From Sphingomonas sp. 37zxx (GTDB lineage Bacteria > Pseudomonadota > Alphaproteobacteria > Sphingomonadales > Sphingomonadaceae): a DNA stretch of 60,766 bases. Positions 21,507 to 29,505 of the stretch are shown here, in pieces (within the stretch, counting starts at the first letter, position 1; each line of letters starts with the position of its first letter). A program made the position numbers and the translations under genes. The notes beneath the pieces are model-generated. The model did not search any database. It saw only the letters and a list, made by a program, of their open reading frames with translations, and was not told the DNA's origin. The stretch lies in assembly GCF_000786205.1 (NCBI RefSeq), contig NZ_JROH01000021.1, forward strand, positions 1 to 60,766. Reading direction: 5' to 3'.

Positions 21507-22259
21507 TCAGAAGCTGGCGCGTTTGGGGTCGCCGCCTGCCTTGAGCAGCAATTGCAGCGCGCCTTCGATAAGGTCGCGCATCAGCCCTGACGCCGCCGCC
21601 GAATCGCCACCGACCACCGCTTTGGCCACGCGCTGATGATCGACCGCGCTGGCCCGGCTGACGCCGGCATAGGCGTTGGTGCGGCGGATACTGAACCGCA
21701 GCGTCGCTTCGGACAATTCGGTGAACTGGCGCATGAAGCGATTGTTGCTGGCGGCGATCACCGCGCGGTGGAACGCGATGTCGGCCTCGAGCGGATCGTC
21801 GCTGCCGTTTTCGGCGGCGAACATCCGATCGACCGCGCGCAGGATCAACGCCCGCTGCGGCCCCGTCGCGGTTTCCGCCGCCAGCCCCGCCGCGCGCGGT
21901 TCGATCGCCATCCGCATTTCGGTGAAGTCGATGAGCAGGTCGATCGAAAAATCGCGCTCGAGCAGCCAGCGCAGCACATCGGGATCGAGCAGGTTCCAGT
22001 GTTCTTCGGGCTGCACGGTCGTGCCCGCGCGCTGGCGTGCCCGCAGCAGCCCCTTGGCGGTCAGCATCTTGACCGCCTCGCGCACCACCGAGCGGCTGGC
22101 TCCATAGCGTTCGCACAATTGCGCCTCGAACGGAAAGCCGCTTTCGGGGGTATAGCATTGGGTAACGATGGCGCGGCCGATGTCGTTGGCGATGGTTCGC
22201 GTGACATTCATTCTGCCGGCGTCGCCGACACCGGTTCGCTGCGCATCGGTGGAGTCCAT
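21507..22259 (-). CDS. GntR/FadR regulator, DgoR-like
   Basis: 250 residues if started at ATG 22259; alternatives are 22211 or further upstream, and no ribosome site is decisive. The HTH part GFPFEAQLCERYGASRSVVREAVKML, then the line EEHWNLLDPDVLRWLLERDFS and the FCD motif DIAFHRAVIAASNN, closely resemble E. coli DgoR, the repressor of D-galactonate use. It diverges from dgoD with a near-perfect 19-bp palindrome between them (22357-22375). It most likely represses the dgoD-SDR-porter operon and is released by galactonate or a similar aldonate. Confidence 0.88.
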   Translation of the reverse strand: MDSTDAQRTGVGDAGRMNVTRTIANDIGRAIVTQCYTPESGFPFEAQLCERYGASRSVVREAVKMLTAKGLLRARQRAGTTVQPEEHWNLLDPDVLRWLLERDFSIDLLIDFTEMRMAIEPRAAGLAAETATGPQRALILRAVDRMFAAENGSDDPLEADIAFHRAVIAASNNRFMRQFTELSEATLRFSIRRTNAYAGVSRASAVDHQRVAKAVVGGDSAAASGLMRDLIEGALQLLLKAGGDPKRASF

Positions 22260-22356
22260 CGGCCCAACATAGTGGGCGATCGGGCGGTAACCAGACGGGA
22301 AAAAGGTCGAAGCCGTGATAGCGGTCACATAATTTGCCGAGCAAAGCATGTGGCAA

Positions 22357-22375
22357 AACAAATATGATATTTGTT
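22357..22375. promoter_or_regulatory. palindromic operator AACAAATA-TGA-TATTTGTT
   Basis: Perfect 8-bp arms around a TGA centre lie between the divergent dgoR-like gene and dgoD, about 100 bp from each start. The length and symmetry suit a FadR-family GntR dimer. The inner ATATGATAT recurs at 11801-11813. Confidence 0.6.
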
Positions 22376-22474
22376 GACTGACAAAAGCCGATTGCTACCG
22401 AATGCCGGCAATGATGGTCCAAGCATCGATTCAGGCGGACGTTTGGACGGTCCAGTTCGAGGAAGAGAAGCTAG

Positions 22475-23635
22475 ATGGCTGAAGCCACCACTGACAAAAT
22501 CGGGCGTATCGAATGTTTTCTGGTGCGCCCGCGCTGGTTGTTCGTGCGCGTCGAAACCACCGACGGCGCGATCGGCTGGGGCGAGGCAACGCTGGAGGGC
22601 CATGCCGAGGCGGTGCTGGGCGCATTTGAAGCGGTGCGCGACCGGCTGATCGGCCATGATCCCGATCGGATCGAGGATGCGTGGCAGATGCTGCACCGGC
22701 TGGGCTTTTATCGCGGCGGCCCGGTGCTGTTGTCGGCAATCGCCGGGGTCGATCAGGCGCTGTGGGACATCAAGGCGCGCAAGCTGGGCGTGCCGGTGTA
22801 TCAATTGCTGGGCGGGCGGGTGCGCGACCGTATCCCGGTCTATTCCTGGATCGGCGGCGACCGCCCCAGCGACGTCGCGGCGGCGGCGCGGGCGCGGCTG
22901 GCGCAAGGGTTCAAGGCGGTGAAGATGAATGGCACCGAGGATCTGGGATGGCTCGACAGCCCCAAACAGGTCGACGCGCTCGCCGCGCGGGTGGCCGAAG
23001 TGCGCGACGTCGGCATCGATGTCGGCATCGATTTCCATGGGCGGGTACACAAGCCGATGGCCCGCCGGATGCTGCGCGCGATCGAGCCGCTGTCGCCGCT
23101 GTTCGCCGAAGAAATCGTGTTGAGCGACAACCCCGACATCGTCACGCAACTGGCGTCAGTGACCAGCGTGCCGATCGCGATGGGCGAGCGGCTGTACAGC
23201 CGCTGGGATTTCCGCCCGTTCATGGAAAGCGGCGCGCTCGACATCGCCCAGCCCGATTTGTCGCACGCGGGCGGCATTTCGGAATGCCGGCGGATCGCGG
23301 CGATGGCCGAAACCTATGACGTGGCGCTCGCCCCGCACTGCCCGATCGGGCCGATCGCGCTGGCGGCCTGCCTGCACCTCGCCGCCGCGACCCCCAATTT
23401 CGTCATCCAGGAAATCTCGCTGGGCATTCATTACAACGGCCCATCCGCCGACCTGACGACGCTGACGACCAATCCCCATCTGTTCGACGTCAGCGACGGC
23501 TGTGTCGATATTCCGCAAGGTCCGGGGCTTGGCGTCGACATCGACGAAGCCGCGGTGCGCGAAATGGCCAAGGATCCACATCGCTGGCGCAACCCCGCCT
23601 GGCGCGGCGAGCATGGCGAGCTTCGCGAATGGTGA
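22475..23635 (+). CDS. dgoD: D-galactonate dehydratase
   Basis: 386 residues, mandelate-racemase branch of the enolase superfamily. It follows E. coli DgoD along its whole length: PRWLFVRVETTDGAIGWGE, HRLGFYRGGPVLLSAIAG, QALWDIKARKLGVPVYQLLG, YSWIGGDRPSDV, DFHGRVHKPMA, QPDLSHAGGI and APHCPIGPIALAACLH. It should dehydrate D-galactonate to 2-keto-3-deoxy-D-galactonate in the cytoplasm. One metal-loop difference from E. coli (EEIVL instead of EEPVL) is visible. It overlaps the next gene (SDR) by a few bases. The likely source of galactonate is galactose released by the GH2 and GH35 enzymes of the window. Confidence 0.92.
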   Translation: MAEATTDKIGRIECFLVRPRWLFVRVETTDGAIGWGEATLEGHAEAVLGAFEAVRDRLIGHDPDRIEDAWQMLHRLGFYRGGPVLLSAIAGVDQALWDIKARKLGVPVYQLLGGRVRDRIPVYSWIGGDRPSDVAAAARARLAQGFKAVKMNGTEDLGWLDSPKQVDALAARVAEVRDVGIDVGIDFHGRVHKPMARRMLRAIEPLSPLFAEEIVLSDNPDIVTQLASVTSVPIAMGERLYSRWDFRPFMESGALDIAQPDLSHAGGISECRRIAAMAETYDVALAPHCPIGPIALAACLHLAAATPNFVIQEISLGIHYNGPSADLTTLTTNPHLFDVSDGCVDIPQGPGLGVDIDEAAVREMAKDPHRWRNPAWRGEHGELREW

Positions 23636-24384
23636 CCGGCGCAACCGCCGCCGCCGTGCCCAGCCGCAGCGTAATCGTGACCGGCGGCCTTGGCGATATC
23701 GGCATGGCGGTGGCGCATCGCTTTGCCCTGGAAGGCGCGTCGCTGTTGCTGGTCGATTCGCGCGCCGATGACGGCGGCGCAGCGGCGCGGCTGATCGCGG
23801 CGGGTGCCGCCGATGCGCTGGCGCTGGTCGCCGATATTGGCGATCCATTGGCGGTGGCGCATGCGGTCGACACCGCGTGTGACCGGTTCGGCGGGATCGA
23901 CGTGATCGTCAACGTCGCTGGCATGATGATCTACAAGCCGATCGCGGCGCTCGACGCGGCCGACTGGCGGCGTGTGATCGACGTCAATCTGATCGGCGCG
24001 GCGTTGTTCATCGGCCACGGCCTGCGGCGGATGCGGCCCGGCGGGTGCGTGATCAATATCGGATCGGTCCATGCCCGCCGCACCTCGGCGCTGGTGGCCC
24101 CCTATGCCGCGGCCAAGGCGGCGATGGTCAGCCTTACCCGTTCGGCGGCGATCGAGGGCAAGCCACTGGGCATCCGGGTCAACGCCGTACTGCCGGGGGC
24201 GATCGACACCGCGATGCTGCGCGCCAGCCCCAACATCCAGTCGGGCGAAGAAGTGATCGACCCCGACGATATTGGCCAGCCCGACGATATCGCCGCCGTC
24301 GTCGCCTTTCTGGCGTCCGATTCGGCGCGATTCATCACCGGCGAAGACGTCGTCGCCGATGGCGGCCGCATGGGGAGATTGTAA
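23629..24384 (+). CDS. SDR-family dehydrogenase, possible galactose or aldonate dehydrogenase
   Basis: 251 residues, overlapping the end of dgoD. Classical short-chain dehydrogenase features: cofactor motif VTGGLGDIGMAVA near residues 17-29, D-binding Asp at the end of strand 2 (LLVDSRADD, favouring NAD+), NVAG motif, catalytic Ser in INIGSVHARR and YAAAK (Tyr-X3-Lys). In a dgoD operon the simplest role is the NAD-dependent D-galactose 1-dehydrogenase of the De Ley-Doudoroff pathway. Oxidation of a keto-deoxy acid, as in the rhamnose route of this same window, is the alternative. The substrate cannot be read from sequence. Confidence 0.85.
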   Translation: MVTGATAAAVPSRSVIVTGGLGDIGMAVAHRFALEGASLLLVDSRADDGGAAARLIAAGAADALALVADIGDPLAVAHAVDTACDRFGGIDVIVNVAGMMIYKPIAALDAADWRRVIDVNLIGAALFIGHGLRRMRPGGCVINIGSVHARRTSALVAPYAAAKAAMVSLTRSAAIEGKPLGIRVNAVLPGAIDTAMLRASPNIQSGEEVIDPDDIGQPDDIAAVVAFLASDSARFITGEDVVADGGRMGRL

Positions 24385-24386
24385 CG

Positions 24387-25808
24387 ATGCACATGGTCGA
24401 TGTCGGCGGCGCGGCAACCAGCGATCTGCCGCAACCGGGCGCGTCGCGCGCGGTGTGGCTGACGGCGGCGGTATCGGCGCTGGGCGGATTGCTGTTCGGC
24501 TATGACTGGGTAGTGATCGGCGGTGCCAAGCCGTTTTACGAGGCCAGTTTCGGGATCGTCGCGCCGACGCAACAGGCATGGGCGATCAGCTCGGCGCTGG
24601 TGGGCTGTCTGATCGGGGCGATGGCATCGGGCGCGGTCGCCGACCGGCTGGGACGCAAGCCCGGCCTGTTGATCGCTGCGATAATCTTTGCGGTGTCGGC
24701 GATCGGCACCGCGCTTGCCGGCGGGTTCGACCTGTTCGTGTTCTGGCGTATCGTCGGCGGCGTCGCGATCGGCATGGCATCGGGGCTGTCGCCGCTTTAC
24801 ATCGCCGAAATCGCGCCATCGGGCAGTCGCGGGCGGCTGGTGTGCCTCAATCAGATCGCGATCGTGCTCGGCCTGTTGGCGGCGCAGATCGTCAACTGGC
24901 TGATCGCCGAGCCGGTAGCCTCCGGCGCATCGCTGGCCGAGATTGCCGCATCGTGGAACGGCACCACCGGCTGGCGATGGATGTTCGCAGCGGCGGCGGT
25001 GCCGGCGGTGGCATTCATCCTGGGCTGTCTGATCATCCCCGAAAGCCCGCGCTGGCTGGCCAATCATGGCCATTGGGACCGCGCCCGCGACGTGCTGCGC
25101 CGGCTGGGCGGCGAAGCGCATGCCGATGCGGCGGTGGCGGATATTCGCCGCGCGCTGGCGGCTGCCCCCGGCCGCAGCCTGCGCGCGGTGCTGAAGGAAG
25201 CGCGGTTTCGCAAAGTGCTGGTGATCGGCGTCGTGCTGGCGGTGTTGCAGCAATGGTGCGGCATCAACGTGATCTTCAATTACGCGCAGGAGATTTTCGC
25301 AGGCGCCGGCTATGCGGTGTCGGATACGCTGTTCAACATCGTCATCACCGGCGTCGTCAATTGCGTCTTCACCTTCGTCGCGCTGGTGACGGTGGAGCGG
25401 TGGGGCCGGCGGCGGCTGTTGCTGCTGGGCTGTGCCGGGCTGACGATCATCTATGCCGCGATCGGAGCCAGCTATGTCGCGGGGGTTCAGGGCTGGCCGC
25501 TGCTGCTGTTGGTGATCGCCGCGATCGCCACCTATGCGATGACCCTGGCCCCGGTAACCTGGGTCGCGCTGTCGGAGATTTTTCCGGGCGAGGCGCGTGG
25601 GGCGAGCATGGCGGTGGCCACCACTGCCTTATGGGCGGCGTGTTTCCTGCTGACCTACAGCTTCCCGCTGCTGAACGCCGCAGCGGGGACCGGGGTGACC
25701 TTTTGGATCTATGGCGTGATTTGCGCGGCGGGTTTCGTATTCATTCTGCGCGCGCTGCCCGAAACGCGCGGCAAGACGCTGGAACAGATCGAACAGGACT
25801 GGCGCTGA
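24387..25808 (+). CDS. MFS sugar porter
   Basis: 473 residues from ATG 24387, 2 nt after the SDR stop; an upstream reading to 24045 lies inside the SDR gene and is rejected. Twelve membrane helices with all sugar-porter signatures: GGLLFGYDWVVIGGA in helix 1, DRLGRKPGLL after helix 2, the region near SGLSPLYIAEIAP, PESPRWLANHG before the central loop, QQWCGINVIFNYAQ in helix 7 and PETRGKTLEQIE at the C-terminus. This is the XylE/GalP-type proton symporter family (PF00083). Position in the dgoD operon suggests uptake of galactose or a related hexose across the inner membrane. Confidence 0.93.
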   Translation: MHMVDVGGAATSDLPQPGASRAVWLTAAVSALGGLLFGYDWVVIGGAKPFYEASFGIVAPTQQAWAISSALVGCLIGAMASGAVADRLGRKPGLLIAAIIFAVSAIGTALAGGFDLFVFWRIVGGVAIGMASGLSPLYIAEIAPSGSRGRLVCLNQIAIVLGLLAAQIVNWLIAEPVASGASLAEIAASWNGTTGWRWMFAAAAVPAVAFILGCLIIPESPRWLANHGHWDRARDVLRRLGGEAHADAAVADIRRALAAAPGRSLRAVLKEARFRKVLVIGVVLAVLQQWCGINVIFNYAQEIFAGAGYAVSDTLFNIVITGVVNCVFTFVALVTVERWGRRRLLLLGCAGLTIIYAAIGASYVAGVQGWPLLLLVIAAIATYAMTLAPVTWVALSEIFPGEARGASMAVATTALWAACFLLTYSFPLLNAAAGTGVTFWIYGVICAAGFVFILRALPETRGKTLEQIEQDWR

Positions 25809-25818
25809 CCAACCCGTG

Positions 25819-25845
25819 ACGGCCCCGCCCGACGCGCGGGGCCGT
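25819..25845. terminator. bidirectional hairpin terminator
   Basis: A perfect 10-bp stem, ACGGCCCCGC (25819-25828) with GCGGGGCCGT (25836-25845), and a 7-nt loop lie exactly between the convergent sugar porter and GH2 genes. There is no long T-run, so it may act as a stem-loop mRNA end on both strands. Confidence 0.65.
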
Positions 25846-25852
25846 TGCCCGA

Positions 25853-28747
25853 TCAGATCGCCAGCTTGCGAAGCTGCTCTGGCGACACCTGTACCGACGG
25901 ACGGAAGCTGGCACCGGCCATGTACCGCTCAAGGCTGGCGACCAGTTGGCGGCTGACCGGATCGGTCGCCCCCGCCCCGTCGACGGCAAAGCCGCACACG
26001 ATCGCGCGGCCCTTGCCCACTTGCAGTTCGACCACCAGCCCCAGCGGGCGCGCGGTGAACCAATCGTCGATGACTCGGACGATCGGATCGACCCCGGCGG
26101 GCAGCAGATCGAGCCGAAGCGCACCGGCGCGGTGCATCAGATACCACCATTGCCAGTTGCTGTGCGGCTCGGTCGGGAAATCGGCGAGCGCGGCGTGGCG
26201 CGGATCGCACAGGATGCCCAGCGTCGTCGGCGGCTGCCGCTCGGTCCACAAGGTGTTCCAGAAGATGCTGGAAAAGCCCAGTTGCACCGGCCGATCGGCA
26301 TAGTTGGCGATCTGATTGCCCGGCAGGCCGATCAGCGCGGTGCCGCCCTGCGCCAGATGATCGAGCGTCGCTGAATCGATGCGATCGCTTCGCCGGATGG
26401 CGGCAGCGGCGGGGACCGCGGGGGCAGCGGCGGGATAGACCCACAAATCCCAGTCATTCTCGGCAATGGTGCGCCCCGCCTGCGCGATCGTCACGATCAG
26501 CTTGGCCGCGCTGGCGGTGTCGGCGCGCAGCACCGGCGCTGCCGACAGGCCAAGCGGCGCATTGCCGAGCGCGATGCCGTCAACCGCGAACGCGCCCTGC
26601 GCCAGTTCGCCGCCGTCACTGGCGACGACCCGCCAGGCGATCTGCGCCGCGCCGATCGGTGCCTCCCCGAAATGCGCGACATCTATGGTGAAGGCAAAGG
26701 GCGACCCCGATTGCACGACCCGCGCCGGCATGCGTGCAAGCGGCACGGTGCGCGCGCAGAACCGGCTATATTCGGCGGCGGTGACATAGCCCTTCTCATC
26801 CCAGAACGGATCGAGCACGCCGACCAGCGCGGTGCCCTGCCCCGGAAAGTCCTGAAGCCCAAGCAACTGGAAGCCGCCCATCTTGTGCGTTCGCAGCGCG
26901 CTTTCGATGTCCTCCTTGTAGCACATTACCTGCAACCGGCCCGACGCATAGAGAAACTCTGGGGCATGATCGCGCAGGCCGCTGTCGCGCAGCCGGTCTT
27001 CGAAAATGTCGAAGTTCCGCGCCTTGAGATAGCCGGTATATTTCCGCCGCTCGTTCAGGTCGGGATAGACGCACCATTGGCCGATTTCGTGGCTGATGAC
27101 GGGCACCGGATAGCGATTGATGAAATCGCGATAGTCGGCCTGGGTTTCGGGCGGCTTGGCGTTGATCCGCGACTTCAGCCCCTCGCCCCAGCCGTGCATG
27201 CGCGGCGACGGGGTGACGTGGAACTCATTTTCGTCGATCATCGGCCAGCCGGCCCCCGACGTCCACAACCGCCGAGGATCGCGGGCGCGATAGTGCAGGA
27301 CATAATCGCGCAGATACGCATCGCGCCGCGCCTCCCCCGCCTTGTCGCCGCCGCCCGGCTCGTTGCCATGCGTCATCAGCATGAACGAGGGGTGGTTGCC
27401 GTGCATCGCGACGATGCGGTCGGTTTCGGCATATACCCATTGATCGACCGGCAGGCCGCTGCCGATCCGCACCGACTGGTTCGCCCACACGGTTTCGACC
27501 TGGATATAGATGCCGGCGGCGTCGGCGGCGTCGAACGCGGCACCCGGCGGGCAATAGCTGTGAAAGCGCAGATGGTTGAGACCATAATCCTTCAGCTTGC
27601 GCATGATCCGGTGCCAGCTTTCGATGTCGGTCGCCGGGTGGCCGGTCAGCGGAAAGATCGCGCAGTCGAGCGCGCCGCGCAGCATCGCCGGGCGACCATT
27701 CATCGTGAAGCCGTTCGCGCCCGCGCTGAACTTGCGCCAGCCGAAATTCCCCTCCCAGCTTTCGCCATTGTCGAGTTGCAGGCGCACCTGGTGCAGCACC
27801 GGATCGAACTCGTCCCAGGTGCGAAGCGCGGCGGGGTCGATGCCATCGGACAGCACCCGCGCGGTCAGCCGGCCCGTATCGCCCTGCCACGTCACTGCCG
27901 CGCGCACCGGCTTTCCAGCGAACAGGATGGTGCCGCCAGCGACCGGCTTTGCCCCGGGGCGGCGGCGGATCGTCGCTTCGACCGCCAGAACCCTGTCATC
28001 GAACGAGGGATGCAGATCGACGCGGTCGATCCACACCGGCTCGGTCGCGCGCAGCTCGATACGCCCGGCGATGCCGTTCCAATTGCCCTGGGTATGGTCG
28101 GTGACGCCGTGGCCGTTAAAGCCGATCTCGACGATCATCCGGTTATCGACGCGGATCGTCAGCCGGTGCGTGCCCGGCGACACCATGCCCAGGTCATGCA
28201 GATGCGGGACGTGCAGCGCGTCGCTGCGCCCGATGGGCCGATCGTCGAGCCACACCTGAGTTTCCCAATGCGGGCGTTCCAGGAACAGCTCGACCCGCTT
28301 GCCCTGCCAATCGGCGGGTATCTCGATCTCGCGCTGATACCAGGCGGCACCGCGATACCAGCTATCGGGCTGAAGGAAGAACGGCACCTTGAAGTTATCG
28401 GCGGTGCGATAGCGGGCGTAGTCGTCGGCCTTGAAGAACGAGCGATCGTTGATGTCGCCGGTCCAGGGGGTTTCCAGATCGGGCTGGTTGCCGACCGCTT
28501 GTTGCTCGAGGCTTCCGGGCAGCGTCAGCGTTTCAGCGGGCAGCGCGCGTGCATACCAGCGCTTGGTCACGCCCGCATCGCGCGGATCGAGCGCGCGCCG
28601 CCATACCGCGCCAAGATCGAGCGCCGGGTCCGCGTCTTCGGCAGCCATCGCCTGCGCGCTCAAACACCCGAGGAAGGGCGCGACCGCAAGCGATTGGATC
28701 AGGCGACGGCGGCCGAGATCGGCCACGGACTCTATCGGCATGCTCAT
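25853..28747 (-). CDS. GH2-family glycoside hydrolase, exported (Tat-like signal)
   Basis: 964 residues. The N-terminus GRRRLIQSLAVAPFLGCLSAQAMA at about 12-35 looks like a twin-arginine or Sec signal. A sugar-binding jelly roll contains WYRGAAWYQREIEIP and FLERPHWETQVWLDD, an immunoglobulin-like domain follows, and a TIM barrel starts near NGFTMNGRPAMLRG. Candidate acid/base is E463 in THGNEPGGG and the nucleophile E554 in VISHEIGQW. It differs from the LacZ type at 5641 and is more like the GH2 enzymes seen in RG-I loci; beta-galactosidase, beta-glucuronidase or another activity is possible. It ends the minus-strand PL26 cluster. Confidence 0.9.
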   Translation of the reverse strand: MSMPIESVADLGRRRLIQSLAVAPFLGCLSAQAMAAEDADPALDLGAVWRRALDPRDAGVTKRWYARALPAETLTLPGSLEQQAVGNQPDLETPWTGDINDRSFFKADDYARYRTADNFKVPFFLQPDSWYRGAAWYQREIEIPADWQGKRVELFLERPHWETQVWLDDRPIGRSDALHVPHLHDLGMVSPGTHRLTIRVDNRMIVEIGFNGHGVTDHTQGNWNGIAGRIELRATEPVWIDRVDLHPSFDDRVLAVEATIRRRPGAKPVAGGTILFAGKPVRAAVTWQGDTGRLTARVLSDGIDPAALRTWDEFDPVLHQVRLQLDNGESWEGNFGWRKFSAGANGFTMNGRPAMLRGALDCAIFPLTGHPATDIESWHRIMRKLKDYGLNHLRFHSYCPPGAAFDAADAAGIYIQVETVWANQSVRIGSGLPVDQWVYAETDRIVAMHGNHPSFMLMTHGNEPGGGDKAGEARRDAYLRDYVLHYRARDPRRLWTSGAGWPMIDENEFHVTPSPRMHGWGEGLKSRINAKPPETQADYRDFINRYPVPVISHEIGQWCVYPDLNERRKYTGYLKARNFDIFEDRLRDSGLRDHAPEFLYASGRLQVMCYKEDIESALRTHKMGGFQLLGLQDFPGQGTALVGVLDPFWDEKGYVTAAEYSRFCARTVPLARMPARVVQSGSPFAFTIDVAHFGEAPIGAAQIAWRVVASDGGELAQGAFAVDGIALGNAPLGLSAAPVLRADTASAAKLIVTIAQAGRTIAENDWDLWVYPAAAPAVPAAAAIRRSDRIDSATLDHLAQGGTALIGLPGNQIANYADRPVQLGFSSIFWNTLWTERQPPTTLGILCDPRHAALADFPTEPHSNWQWWYLMHRAGALRLDLLPAGVDPIVRVIDDWFTARPLGLVVELQVGKGRAIVCGFAVDGAGATDPVSRQLVASLERYMAGASFRPSVQVSPEQLRKLAI

Positions 28748-28837
28748 CTTCGGACCCTTAACACAGTAACCGGCGCAATGATTAAGTATTACATTATTTC
28801 GAAGCGTGTCAAACCGATCAAACGCGCCGCTAGCGTT

Positions 28838-29464
28838 TCACAGCAGCGGACGCTCGCCATGTTCGAGCAGCGCGGGGATCACCAATTCCTCCTCATCGGC
28901 CAGGTGACGCCGCAGCAAATCGGCAAACTCGTCCGCGCCGGTTGCATAAGCATCGGCGGCACGCAGCGCCGCATCCCCAGGCGACGACAGCGCCAACAGC
29001 AGCGCGCGCGCCGCGTCCACCGTCGCCACCAACCGCTGGTGGATCAGCACATGATCGCCCTCGAGCAGATCGAACCCGACGATCATCCGCTGGTCGAGCG
29101 CTCGAAACTTGGGGAAATAGGCGGCGTCCTCGATCCGATGATGCTGATCGAGATGGCGAAGAAAGCCGTTGAACCGGGGGACGAAGCCGCGCTGAAACCC
29201 CGCCGCGTCCACCTTGCCGCCGCGAAAGGCGTCGACCACCTGCGCCACATCGGCGGCCTCACCGCGCAGCGCCGAATGTACGTTCAGCCAGAATTCGGCC
29301 AATTGCCCGAAATTGCGGTGCGCGCGCCAATCGGGCTGCGGATAGGCGGCGCGAAGATACGCAATGCCGTCGTCCAACCCCGATCGCTGGGCCAGGCCCA
29401 GGCCGCCATGTTGCTCAACGATGCCCTGATCCTCCTGCGACACGCCGGGCGGCTGCATGGGCAT
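28838..29464 (-). CDS. hemerythrin-domain (HHE) protein
   Basis: 208 residues. Predicted all-helical with the metal-ligand pattern of an HHE/hemerythrin cation-binding domain: RFNGFLRHLDQHHRIEDAAYF, FDLLEGDHVLIHQRL and LLRRHLADEEELVIPALLEH, giving His, Glu and Asp ligands for a di-iron centre. It is cytoplasmic, with no signal. Such proteins sense or scavenge oxygen, NO or iron. It lies between PL26 and GH2 genes on the same strand, an unexpected position in a pectin cluster. Start choice (ATG 29464 or 29458) is uncertain because no ribosome site is clear. Confidence 0.85.
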   Translation of the reverse strand: MPMQPPGVSQEDQGIVEQHGGLGLAQRSGLDDGIAYLRAAYPQPDWRAHRNFGQLAEFWLNVHSALRGEAADVAQVVDAFRGGKVDAAGFQRGFVPRFNGFLRHLDQHHRIEDAAYFPKFRALDQRMIVGFDLLEGDHVLIHQRLVATVDAARALLLALSSPGDAALRAADAYATGADEFADLLRRHLADEEELVIPALLEHGERPLL

Positions 29465-29505
29465 CACCGATATGGTTGCCGCCGGCGGCTGGGCGATTAC
29501 GCAAG

